Positions 8,275 to 16,994 of a stretch of DNA of 64,000 nt are shown here, piece by piece (within the stretch, counting starts at the first letter, position 1; every line of letters starts with the position of its first letter). The notes under the pieces are model-generated. The model was not told where the DNA came from. It saw only the letters and a list, made by a program, of their open reading frames with translations, and did not search any database. Source of the stretch: Lewinellaceae bacterium (GTDB taxonomy: Bacteria; Bacteroidota; Bacteroidia; Chitinophagales; Saprospiraceae). The DNA is taken from assembly GCA_020636095.1 (NCBI GenBank), contig JACJYN010000009.1, positions 124,001 through 188,000 of the forward strand, given 5' to 3'. A program made the position numbers and the translations under genes.

Positions 8275-9669
8275 TCACTCCAATTGCCGCAAAAACCACT
8301 CCCGTTCCCGAAAGGCTTTCGCATCATTGATCTCTTCCCGCAGTGCTGCCCTGGCCTGTTGGTCTACAGGCGATAGCTGCAAGAGGCGGCGTGCAAACTG
8401 GAGCAGCAGGAGGTAATGTTCCCGGTGGTAACCGAGGTCGGGATGGCGTTGCAGGTATACGCGCAGGCTTTCCAGCAGGCTGTCCAGCGCATCCCACTCG
8501 CCGAGTTCGTAGAAAACTTTCAGTTGCAGGGTTTTGGCGCCGAAATAAAGGAAAGGCTGTCGGGCTTCTACTGTAACCAGCAGTTGCAGCGCCTCGGCCA
8601 GTAGCCTCTGTTCGTAAGCCAGTTTGGCGAGAGCGTAGGAAGGCAGTGACTTCTGAAACTCGGGGCGCAGAAAGCAGGCCCGCTCCCTAATGAAGTCCGT
8701 AACCCAGTCAAAGCGATTCAACTTCAGGCCCAAAGAAACGATATTGCCAAAAGTACTCTCCGGTATGTGGCCATCTTCCAGCAGGTACCCTTGCTGCAGG
8801 CTCTGGCCGTAGAGGGTGAAAGCTTCCTGGGCAAAGCCTTCCTCCCCCCGGTTGAGAGCGTGGATGCAGAAGTTGATCGCCAATAAATAGAGGTCGCGGA
8901 TTTCTTGTTTGGGGAAACCATGCTGATGCGTTTCCATGGCCTGGCGCAGGCGTTGAAAGGTTGATCTGTCGCCTCCTCTCACTACCGCCCGATAGCAGGC
9001 ATGGTAGACCTGTATGGCGGGCACGGCCAGGAGCGCCGGGCGCAATTGCAATTGATGCTCTATCGCTTCCAGGAAATAGATATCGTATGCTTCCTGATTG
9101 GCGATACTCCGGCTGTGTTCCAGGCAGGCCTGCTTGAGCTTTTCGGCTATGAAGAATTCATCCAGGCGGTCGCTCATTTCCTGAAGGTTGGTGGAAGCTT
9201 GCCGGTTGTGGCTGGCGATGTAGTCGTAGTATTCCTGTTCCAGGTCATAGGCGCGGTAGAGGAGGTAAGCGGTGTGCTCCCGGCGCTTTTGGTGCAGCGC
9301 TCTGGCCTGTTTCATGCTGCGCTGGAAGAGGCGCGCTTTGCGGCGGCGGCGCAGGTTGCGAAGCAGGAAGGGGTATTGTTCCAACTCATCCTGTTGCAAT
9401 TCCTGCCATACCAGGAAGCTTTCCACCAGTTTGGTAAAACGGCTTATCAGCAGATACCAGTCCTGGCTGAGGTAAGGCTTATCTGGCATCACTTGCCGGA
9501 ATATTTTTTTCTTGTCTAACTTTTCATGCCGGTTATTTTGCCACCAGGCCAGCAGGCGAACCATTTCCAGGCGGCGGTTGAAGGCAGGGCTGGAGAGAAA
9601 AGCATCCAGCTGATTAAGCTCCGTTGGGGTTAAGGCTCTAAGAAGTTGAAAGGCAGTTGGCGTTTTCAA
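8275..9669 (-). CDS. Conserved-looking hypothetical protein, all-helical
   Basis: I do not recognise this 464-residue protein. It has no signal peptide and no clear catalytic motif. It is rich in Leu, Gln, Arg and Glu with regular helical spacing (LRRRRKARLFQRSMKQAR; LLYRAYDLEQEYYDY), suggesting a TPR-like or other alpha-solenoid fold. It starts with MKTPTAFQLLRALTPTELNQL, reads through without frameshift, and diverges from the giant FG-GAP gene, sharing a short AT-rich region with it. A scaffold or interaction role is a guess from composition only. Confidence 0.7.
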   Translation of the reverse strand: MKTPTAFQLLRALTPTELNQLDAFLSSPAFNRRLEMVRLLAWWQNNRHEKLDKKKIFRQVMPDKPYLSQDWYLLISRFTKLVESFLVWQELQQDELEQYPFLLRNLRRRRKARLFQRSMKQARALHQKRREHTAYLLYRAYDLEQEYYDYIASHNRQASTNLQEMSDRLDEFFIAEKLKQACLEHSRSIANQEAYDIYFLEAIEHQLQLRPALLAVPAIQVYHACYRAVVRGGDRSTFQRLRQAMETHQHGFPKQEIRDLYLLAINFCIHALNRGEEGFAQEAFTLYGQSLQQGYLLEDGHIPESTFGNIVSLGLKLNRFDWVTDFIRERACFLRPEFQKSLPSYALAKLAYEQRLLAEALQLLVTVEARQPFLYFGAKTLQLKVFYELGEWDALDSLLESLRVYLQRHPDLGYHREHYLLLLQFARRLLQLSPVDQQARAALREEINDAKAFREREWFLRQLE

Positions 9670-9785
9670 TTTTATAGAAAATGTAGTGTAAATAATTGAT
9701 TATCAATGCGTAGATTGTTTTTTGATTTGTGTAAATATAGAAAAATGTTCTTGTGGTTGGGTGGGAATACCTTCATTTTAGCAGC

Positions 9786-12700
9786 ATGAAAACAGATATC
9801 ATGAATAATACGGACAGAAGCAGGTGGGTTTCAGTTGCCTTGAAACCGATTGTAACTACCTTTTTCGGAATACTGTTGATGCTGCCCTTGTGGGCACAAC
9901 TGGAGCGTGATTCGGTACAGGTCATCCTGGATATTCAGGAGTTGAGAGAAGTTAAAGCGGTTGACCTCGATGGAGACGGTGATGAGGACCTAATTGGTTC
10001 CCGCCTGGGCTGGGACGGGCACCTGGCCTTTTTTGAGAACACCGATGGGCAGGGCACGCTGGCCTGGCCGAGGGTGTTCGGGGATTCGGTTTGGGGGCAA
10101 AACCCGAGTTCCTTTTACCACTTCGAGCTGGGGGATATGGATAATGACGGCGACCTGGATATCGTAGACGGGCGCCGCGCCCGTCAGGAATTCCCCTACT
10201 GGGTGAACGACGGCCAGGGCCATTTCAGCCTCATCGGCCCGCAGGCGCCTTCCGGCAGCTGGGTGCGCGACTACGATGCCCTTCGGGTGGGCGACCTGGA
10301 CGGCAATGGCTGGCAGGATGTGCTGCACTTCAATTTCAGCAACCGCCGCCTGTATGTAAACTGGAATCCGGGTTCGGGCCAGCCATTCACCTATGAAACA
10401 GTTGGCTTTTTCAACTTTCTGGACTTGAATGAACTCCGGGGCCTGGAGCTGTGTGATTACGACCTGGACGGCGACCTGGATGTGCTATTGATCTCCACCG
10501 CCCAGCTTGATCCGGATGATCAGAAAGTACTATTGCTGGAGGTGCTCCAGCAGGACGCGGGGAGCTTCTCCCGGCAGAACAGCGTTTTCCTGGAATATTA
10601 TACAGATTACCCCGACTACATCATGGAAGCCTCCGTGGCCGACTTCGACCATGACGGTTTTCCTGACCTGGTATTGAGCAAAAACCCCCTACATCTTTCC
10701 GCGCAGCAGGGTATGATGCTGGTGCGCAACGCCGGCGGCACCGCCAATTTTTCCCTGCAGGAAGAATGGACGGATTATTTTTCCCACACCCTGGCGGATA
10801 TCGATGCGGACGGCGACCAGGATATTCTTGCCCTGAAACGCACGGATGCTTCGCCTGGAAATGAGGGGCTAATCACCTGCGAGTGGCTGGAGAACAACGG
10901 CAGCTTTAACCTGGTGCCGCATCCGGTGGATTCCGCCTACGCCGGTTATCAACTTTCCACCGGAGACCTGAATGGCGACGGCCGTCTGGACCTGATATCA
11001 TACACCCTGGACGGTTCCAGCCTGGTACTCACCCGCGACAATTCACAGGTATTCTGCCGGTTTGCGCTGGATAATGCGGGGAGCTTCACGCTACCTTCCC
11101 CTCTGACGGATGCCTTTGGCTACATCAGAGACTTTACGGCCGGGGACTGGAATGGCGATGGCCTGCCCGATATCCTGCTGGCGGCGGAAAGCGGCCTGCG
11201 GTGGATCGAGAACCTGTCTGGTGGGAATGCCTTCTCATCCCCCCGGCATTTGTGGCAGGCCCCTGTCGGGTTGGGGCATTTCCAGTTCATTTCTTTGAAT
11301 GATGACGGCCTGCCGGACGGCGTGGGCGCCCTGCCCGGTGAAAACGGAGCGTCTTCCCGGCTCTTTGCCTGGCTGGGAGATACGATAAACGGTACGGGAA
11401 CCGTTTTCCCCTTTCCTGGCCTGGAACTGGGGGGGCTTCACCGTTTCGCTGTTGGCCGCCTGGATGAAGATGCGGATCAGGATATCGTAGCGGCTACAAT
11501 TAATGAGGAACTGGTACTCATATGGAATGAGCTGGACACCGGCGGTGGATTGGCCGTAGCTCCGGTTTCCTTCCCGCTGCCGGTGGAACTGCCCTATCTA
11601 AGGGAGCTTATGGTAGCCGACCTGAACCAGGACGGAGCGGGCGACCTGCTGCTGCTAACTTCCGGGCCGACGTACTACGCCCTCCACCTCGACGGTAACG
11701 GCACTTTTGATGATTGGGCGACCATTCCCGGGATGGATAACGCCATCGACTTGTTCACCGATGATTACAATCAGGATGGCCTGCTGGATGTGCGGGGCAG
11801 GTTTTATAATGGAGAAGGCCACTTTCTGGCCATGGCCAGCTTTGACACCCTGAGCCAAAGCTTCTCCGATCCGAGAGTACTGGGCGAGATCAGCAACTTT
11901 TACGGGTTGGACGAAGCCTTTCTCAACGATGGGGCCATTCCCGATCTGGTTACTGGCCATGGTTTTGCCTTGAATATTGGAAACACAGGTTACTTAACGG
12001 AGCCGTATCTGCCGGAGCCCTTTGACAGCTACCTGCCCAGCAGCCTGTACCTGCTGCCTGAGCAGGCAGACCTCAACGTCGACGGGCGCGAGGAACTGAT
12101 CACCGGTATTCGAAGCATTATCGCCTATGGCCTGGGGCTCCTTCAAGGCAGTTCTGTGGACGGACTGTTGCTGTGGGACACCACTGCCAACTGTACCTTC
12201 GATTCCCTGTATCCTTTTTTGCCGGGCGCCGGGCTGGTGCTCAACAGTGGTATATCGGAACAAATTACGGCTACAACATCCGATGGCCATTATGGGTTCT
12301 ACCTGCCCGACGCTCCTCAGCACGTGCTCTCCGCCATTCCTCCGAGTGATTACTGGGATATTTGTCCTCCGGACACCATTCTTTCCGGTGATGGCCCGCA
12401 TGTCGTTCACTTTGCCGCTTCGGCCAATACTCTCTGCCCACTGATGGAGCTGGATCTTAGTATCAACACTATTCGGCAGTGCTTCCCGTCAACGGTGAGT
12501 ATGTCTTACCGCAATACCGGAACCATTCCGGCAGCGCCGGTTACTGTGACGCTCACTTTTGATGGTCGCATGACGCCCCTGCAGGCTAACCTGCCCTGGG
12601 CGAGCATAACAGATACCAGCCTGGTTTTTGAGTTTGCGGAGGTTGGCGTAGGTGAAGAAGGGCAGATCGTGATCCAGATGGAGCCTGACTGCCAGAACCT

Positions 12701-14132
12701 GGTGTTGGGCGAGGTGCTATGCTACGAGGCCCGCATATCCCCCGACTCCCTCTGCAGCCCCATGCTGGCGGAGTGGGACGGCGCCAGTTTGCGAGCATCT
12801 TCCTTCTGCGATGGCGATTCGTTGGCGTTTCGGGTAGAAAATGCAGGCAATGGCGCTATGGCTGTCCCGGAAACCTACCTGCTCAATATCGTCAATGACG
12901 ACATCGTACTACTGGAATCGGGGAGCCTGCAGCTGGGGCCGGGAGAGGCGGATACCATTCGCGCTCTTGCCGGCATGGATGCCTTCCTGTTTGAGTTAGA
13001 ACAACCGGACGGGCACCCCAATCCGGAGCCTGTCAGCCTGTTGGCGGCGGGTTGCCTGTCGCCCCTGGATACCGGCCTTCTGAATGCCTTCCCTGGCAGT
13101 AATGGCGATGGGTTTGCGGTGGAACGCTGCGGGCCGGTCATTGGCCCGTATGACCCCAATATCAAGGTGGCGGTTCCGGAAGGCTACGGTGAGGAGCACT
13201 TTATTGGATTCGGTCAACGCATTCAGTACACGATCCACTTTCAGAATGTGGGCGCCGATATGGCGCGCACCGTCACCATTCGGGACAAGCTTTCCCCTCA
13301 GCTGAGCCTGGCCAGCTTCCGGACGGGCCCGTCTTCTCATGCCCATGAATGGATCATTCTGCCGGACCGGACCCTGGCCATTACCTTTCCGGGCATTAAC
13401 CTGCCGGACAGCACCAGCAATGAGGCGGAGAGCTATGGCTTCTTTTCCTTTACCATTGAGCCGGTAAAAGGCATTCTACCCTATACTCGTATCGAAAACG
13501 AAGCTGCTATCTATTTCGATTTCAACCCGCCCATCATCACCAACACAACGGAGCACCTCATCCAAAAGCCACGGGTGGCGGAAGCCGTTTATGCCACCCG
13601 TTGCCCCGGCGACCTATATCTGGGCCAGGCGGTGGAACGGGATACGATCCTCAGGCAGTTGTTTGCCACACCGGAGCAGGATAGCATCATCTGGCACCAT
13701 ATCAATGTGCTCACGGTAGAAGACACCACCGAAGTGGCTGTCAACCTGGAGGAGCCTGGCGATTGGCAGGGCATACCCATCACCCGGGACACCATGATCA
13801 GCCTGACGCTGGAGAGTTCCTTTGGTTGTGACAGTATCGTTCGTTATAATATCACCCTCCTCACCGGCATGGACAATCCGCTCTGGGCGCAGGATATTCG
13901 CCTTTCGCCAAACCCGGCCAGGGGCAGAGTGCAACTTTCCTGGCGGTGGCTTCCCGCTCAACAAGCTCGGTTGCGCATCTTCCATTCGACTGGGCAACGG
14001 ATGGCTGACAGGTTTACTTCTCCTGGCACGAGAACTCTAAGCTGGGATGTAAGTGATTGGCCATCGGGTGTTTACTGGGCTGAGCTGGCCTCTGGTGGGC
14101 AGCGGGCAAGATGGCGGTTTGTGGTGGAGTAG
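9786..14132 (+). CDS. Giant secreted FG-GAP/VCBS-repeat protein with T9SS sorting domain
   Basis: The 1448-residue protein starts at the ATG at 9786, giving a signal peptide that ends near LLMLPLWAQ. Residues about 45-800 hold many FG-GAP/VCBS repeats, each with a calcium-binding DxDGDxD-type loop (DLDGDGDED, DMDNDGDLD, DYDLDGDLD, DIDADGDQD, DLNGDGRLD, DWNGDGLPD). These form beta-propeller blades used in adhesion or extracellular binding. Next comes an SdrD-B/CARDB-like region, then a DUF11-like segment near 1130-1260 (YTIHFQNVGADMARTVTIRDKL, with FNPPIITNT typical of T9SS proteins). The C-terminus (IRLSPNPARGRVQLSW ... GVYWAELASGG) is a type A T9SS sorting domain. The protein should be exported across the outer membrane and anchored or released. 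Confidence 0.92.
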   Translation: MKTDIMNNTDRSRWVSVALKPIVTTFFGILLMLPLWAQLERDSVQVILDIQELREVKAVDLDGDGDEDLIGSRLGWDGHLAFFENTDGQGTLAWPRVFGDSVWGQNPSSFYHFELGDMDNDGDLDIVDGRRARQEFPYWVNDGQGHFSLIGPQAPSGSWVRDYDALRVGDLDGNGWQDVLHFNFSNRRLYVNWNPGSGQPFTYETVGFFNFLDLNELRGLELCDYDLDGDLDVLLISTAQLDPDDQKVLLLEVLQQDAGSFSRQNSVFLEYYTDYPDYIMEASVADFDHDGFPDLVLSKNPLHLSAQQGMMLVRNAGGTANFSLQEEWTDYFSHTLADIDADGDQDILALKRTDASPGNEGLITCEWLENNGSFNLVPHPVDSAYAGYQLSTGDLNGDGRLDLISYTLDGSSLVLTRDNSQVFCRFALDNAGSFTLPSPLTDAFGYIRDFTAGDWNGDGLPDILLAAESGLRWIENLSGGNAFSSPRHLWQAPVGLGHFQFISLNDDGLPDGVGALPGENGASSRLFAWLGDTINGTGTVFPFPGLELGGLHRFAVGRLDEDADQDIVAATINEELVLIWNELDTGGGLAVAPVSFPLPVELPYLRELMVADLNQDGAGDLLLLTSGPTYYALHLDGNGTFDDWATIPGMDNAIDLFTDDYNQDGLLDVRGRFYNGEGHFLAMASFDTLSQSFSDPRVLGEISNFYGLDEAFLNDGAIPDLVTGHGFALNIGNTGYLTEPYLPEPFDSYLPSSLYLLPEQADLNVDGREELITGIRSIIAYGLGLLQGSSVDGLLLWDTTANCTFDSLYPFLPGAGLVLNSGISEQITATTSDGHYGFYLPDAPQHVLSAIPPSDYWDICPPDTILSGDGPHVVHFAASANTLCPLMELDLSINTIRQCFPSTVSMSYRNTGTIPAAPVTVTLTFDGRMTPLQANLPWASITDTSLVFEFAEVGVGEEGQIVIQMEPDCQNLVLGEVLCYEARISPDSLCSPMLAEWDGASLRASSFCDGDSLAFRVENAGNGAMAVPETYLLNIVNDDIVLLESGSLQLGPGEADTIRALAGMDAFLFELEQPDGHPNPEPVSLLAAGCLSPLDTGLLNAFPGSNGDGFAVERCGPVIGPYDPNIKVAVPEGYGEEHFIGFGQRIQYTIHFQNVGADMARTVTIRDKLSPQLSLASFRTGPSSHAHEWIILPDRTLAITFPGINLPDSTSNEAESYGFFSFTIEPVKGILPYTRIENEAAIYFDFNPPIITNTTEHLIQKPRVAEAVYATRCPGDLYLGQAVERDTILRQLFATPEQDSIIWHHINVLTVEDTTEVAVNLEEPGDWQGIPITRDTMISLTLESSFGCDSIVRYNITLLTGMDNPLWAQDIRLSPNPARGRVQLSWRWLPAQQARLRIFHSTGQRMADRFTSPGTRTLSWDVSDWPSGVYWAELASGGQRARWRFVVE

Positions 14133-14351
14133 GGAGGTCGCCAGTGTCGGCAGGCGAGCGGAATCCTGATGGTCCAGGACGGGCCATTCAGAGTCTGGAT
14201 TGCTGCCAACTGGCCGCCAGTCTTGTCAAAAATATTAAGAGTGTTTGGAGGCATCCAAACATTTAAGGGCCTGGACTAGACGGCAGGGATCAACACTTTA
14301 ACAATACAACAATATAACCATTTGCCCGGGGCAACTCCCCGCCTTACGCTC
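14133..14351. other. Convergent intergenic region with short TGTTTGGA palindrome
   Basis: No gene is evident. At 14239-14263 a 25-bp segment reads GAGTGTTTGGA-GGCA-TCCAAACATT and is flanked by TAA on both sides. Its ends resemble those of the 162-bp MITE family described elsewhere in the window, so it may be a deletion remnant. Confidence 0.4.
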
Positions 14352-14996
14352 TCAAAACCTCGGCATTTCCGGCCCGTCCATCAGGCGGGTGAGGAAGAAA
14401 TCGAGCAAATCCGGCTTGAAGATACCGGCTACGGCCACCATGAAAACTACGCCGTAGATGGCTCCCCAAAGGTGAGCATCATGGGCGATCAGGTCGCCGC
14501 CGCGTTTTGCCATGTAGGAAGAATACCAGAGGTAGCCGACAGCGAAGACAATGCCCGGCAGAGGAGGGAAGATGAACCAGCCCCACGGGGCGAAGAGAAT
14601 ATAGGCCATCATCAGGGCGGAAGTCGCGCCGGAGGCGCCAACTGATGAGTAGCCGGCATTATCCCGGTGTTTAAAAAAAGTAGGGATATCGGCAAAAATG
14701 ATGGCGCTGATGTAGAAAAAGAGAAATACCAGGCGCCCCACCAGAGGATCGAAGATCACCTGGGTGAAAACCGGCTCCAGGGCGGCGCCGAAGAGGTAGA
14801 ACACGTACATATTAAGGATGAGGTGCGACCAGTCGTTGTGTACAAAACCGCTACTCAGGAAGCGGTACCATTCCCCGAATTCGGAGACGGAGGAAGGATG
14901 AAAAGCCAGCTTGTATTTCATATCCGGGTTGTTGAATGCCTGGTAAGAAATGAGCAAGGTCAAGCCAATCAGGATGTAGGTCAGGCTAATATCCAT
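14352..14996 (-). CDS. Rhomboid family intramembrane serine protease
   Basis: The 214-residue polytopic protein cleaves substrates within the membrane. The catalytic serine is S122 in SSVGASGATSALM (GxSG motif) and the partner histidine is H175 in AHDAHLWGAIYG. The upstream HLILNMYVFYLFG matches the rhomboid H...N loop. About six hydrophobic helices are visible. It ends in a short soluble tail (DGPEMPRF). It is the second gene of a two-gene unit: rlmH ends 3 bp before its start, so the two are almost certainly co-transcribed. Physiological substrates are unknown. Confidence 0.9.
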   Translation of the reverse strand: MDISLTYILIGLTLLISYQAFNNPDMKYKLAFHPSSVSEFGEWYRFLSSGFVHNDWSHLILNMYVFYLFGAALEPVFTQVIFDPLVGRLVFLFFYISAIIFADIPTFFKHRDNAGYSSVGASGATSALMMAYILFAPWGWFIFPPLPGIVFAVGYLWYSSYMAKRGGDLIAHDAHLWGAIYGVVFMVAVAGIFKPDLLDFFLTRLMDGPEMPRF

Positions 14997-14999
14997 AGT

Positions 15000-15473
15000 T
15001 TAGGAGTTGTGATAAGGTTCATTATTGAGGATGGTCATCGCGCGGTAGAGCTGTTCCAGAAAGAACAGGCGCACCATCTGATGAGAAAACGTCATTCGGG
15101 ATAAAGATAGTTTACCGTCGGCGCGGGCGTAGAGCTCCGGTGAGAAGCCGAAGGCGCCGCCAATCAGGAAAATGATGCGCTTGTGGCTGAGCTGTAACTT
15201 GTGGCCCAGAAATTCGGCGAAGCTTTCGGAAGTATACTGCTGGCCACTTTCATCGAGCAATACGAGGTAGTCTCCCCCTTTGAGGCGTTGCAATACAGCT
15301 TCTCCCTCTTTATTCTTGAGCTGCTCCGAGTTCATTTTTCCCGCCTTTTTTATGTCCGGCAGTATCTCCAGTCCAAACTTCAGGTAGTGGGCCAGGCGCT
15401 TGCGGTACAGCTCCATACCCTCTTCCAGGTAGCGTTCGTTGGTTTTTCCGATGGCCCAAAGTTCAGTTTTCAT
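15000..15473 (-). CDS. rlmH: 23S rRNA pseudouridine-1915 N3-methyltransferase
   Basis: The 157-residue SPOUT-class methyltransferase modifies pseudouridine 1915 in helix 69 of 23S rRNA with S-adenosylmethionine. Visible motifs are LDESGQQYTSESFAEFL, the knot-forming FLIGGAFGFSPE, and the C-terminal LSRMTFSHQMVRLFFLEQLYRA followed by NNEPYHNS. Length matches the family. It is the promoter-proximal gene of a unit with the rhomboid protease. The upstream region soon runs into the duplicated repeat at 15529. Confidence 0.95.
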   Translation of the reverse strand: MKTELWAIGKTNERYLEEGMELYRKRLAHYLKFGLEILPDIKKAGKMNSEQLKNKEGEAVLQRLKGGDYLVLLDESGQQYTSESFAEFLGHKLQLSHKRIIFLIGGAFGFSPELYARADGKLSLSRMTFSHQMVRLFFLEQLYRAMTILNNEPYHNS

Positions 15474-15528
15474 GAGGCAAATATAGGTAATGCAACATTT
15501 AAAGTAGCTAATTGGTATTTCGCTATTC

Positions 15529-15676
15529 GCTATTCGCTATTCGGAGTTCGCGGATTTGGGGGTGGACAGCAAGCGAACGGCGAATACCGAACTTCGAATT
15601 GCTGAGTACCATTTCAGAAGAGCGCCAGTTCCTCCATCAGCGAGTGCCGTTCCGGGTATTGGCTGCGGAATTCTTC
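15529..15676 (+). repeat. 148-bp direct repeat, left copy (contains duplicated SWIM-gene 3' end)
   Basis: It aligns without gaps to 16847-16994, offset 1318 bp, with about six mismatches. The outer part (15529-15594) is a GAATTCG-rich intergenic repeat also found inverted at 23013-23080. The inner part (15614-15676) duplicates the last 21 codons, including the stop, of the SWIM-domain gene at 16932. This copy is non-functional and abuts the transposase remnant. Confidence 0.85.
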
Positions 15677-16821
15677 GAGTTGATACCTGAGGAATCGGTC
15701 GAGCAACTGGCTAAGGACCTCGTCGTGGACAAATGGGTCAAGAAACTTAAGTACCAGCCTGTTCAAGTTAGTGCTCTTTAGCCTTATGAGCAGCGAACGC
15801 TAAGCCTTCGGGTCATGGAAGAGCATTATAAAGACCCGCTCTTTCAAGCCTTAGCCCTGCGCTGGCTGCCGATGAGGTGACCTGGACAGGTATCCGGGAG
15901 CGCCTGATCAAGATCAAGCCTGCTTTTTGCCGTAAGCTTTTGAGCTAGTCTATAAACGCGCCCGGCAATTATATGGAGACAAATCTTTGTCTGGCTACCA
16001 TATCAAGCGCTATGACTCCACAATGATCGCCACCTTTTCCCATTTATTGGAAGGGATGAAGGTAGGTAACACGAAAAAGGCAAAAGGCAAGTCAAGCTCA
16101 CCACGGAACTGGTAGACGAGTTTCTCATCCAGATGCATTTCCATGCCGATCAAGGGCACCTCAGTGAGGAAACAGCTTTGAAAGAAGCCATCCTCAAGGC
16201 ATCCCATGGCAAGATGATATCAGCGTTTTTGATAGAGGGCTACAAAGCCGCAAGTCTTACGCCCAACTGGCAGAGGAACAGATATTATTTGTCTACGCCT
16301 GAAGGATGCGCCCGTTATGATCTGCTTCATCCACATTGGCAAGACGATGGCTATAGCGATACAGAGAGCTTAGAGTTTATCCAGGACAGTGCCGTTCATC
16401 TCTATGAGAGCAACAAAAAGTCTCGCCCACCAAACTGCGCTTGGTTCAATACCGGTAAAGCCAGTGGGCAGGTGCTGTCTTTCGTGACTAACCTGTGGGA
16501 TCTACCTGCTGTAGTATCGCTGAAATTTATCGCCAGCGGTGGGACATCGAGGTGCTTTTCCGTTTCATGAAACAGGAAATGAACCTGACGCACTTTGTAT
16601 GCAACGATGCCAATGCCATCCAAAACATGCTCTACTTTACCATGATTGAAGCTATGTTGGTCTTGATCTACAAGAAACGCAACGGTATCCGTTCGTTCAA
16701 AATGGCTAAAATCCAGTTTTTCAAAGAACTAACTTATTCCATCTTGCTTGACATCCTGGAGGAGCCGCAAGGGGTGGACTGGCTCAAGCAGAATATGAAA
16801 AAATTCATCCAAAGAGAGTGA
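15667..16821 (+). pseudogene. Decayed IS4-family (DDE) transposase
   Basis: Fragments in two frames make up an IS4-type transposase of near-normal length. The N-terminal part reads FELIPEESVEQLAKDL then DKWVKKLK and stops at about 15781. A middle section after further stops includes KRYDSTMIATFSHLLEGMKVG, whose D corresponds to the first catalytic aspartate. The frame open at 16133-16570 gives way to another at about 16495-16821, with the hallmark YRQRWDIEVLFRFMKQEMN (Y-RW-E...K region). Multiple stops and a frameshift mean it cannot make an active enzyme. It lies between two copies of a 148-bp repeat, far longer than any normal target duplication. Confidence 0.85.
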
Positions 16822-16846
16822 AAAATTTTTCTTAACACCCTAATTT

Positions 16847-16994
16847 GCTATTCGCAATTCGGAGTTCGCGGATTTGGGGGTGGACAGCAAGCGAACGGCG
16901 AATACCGAACCGCAAGTTGCTGAATACCATTTCAGAAGAGCGCCAGTTCCTCCATCAGCGAGTGCCGTTCCGGGTATTGGCTGCGGAATTCTTC
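16847..16994 (+). repeat. 148-bp direct repeat, right copy
   Basis: Partner of 15529-15676. Bases 16932-16994 are the authentic 3' end of the SWIM-domain gene on the minus strand, so this is probably the original copy. Bases 16847-16913 are the dispersed intergenic repeat. Confidence 0.85.
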
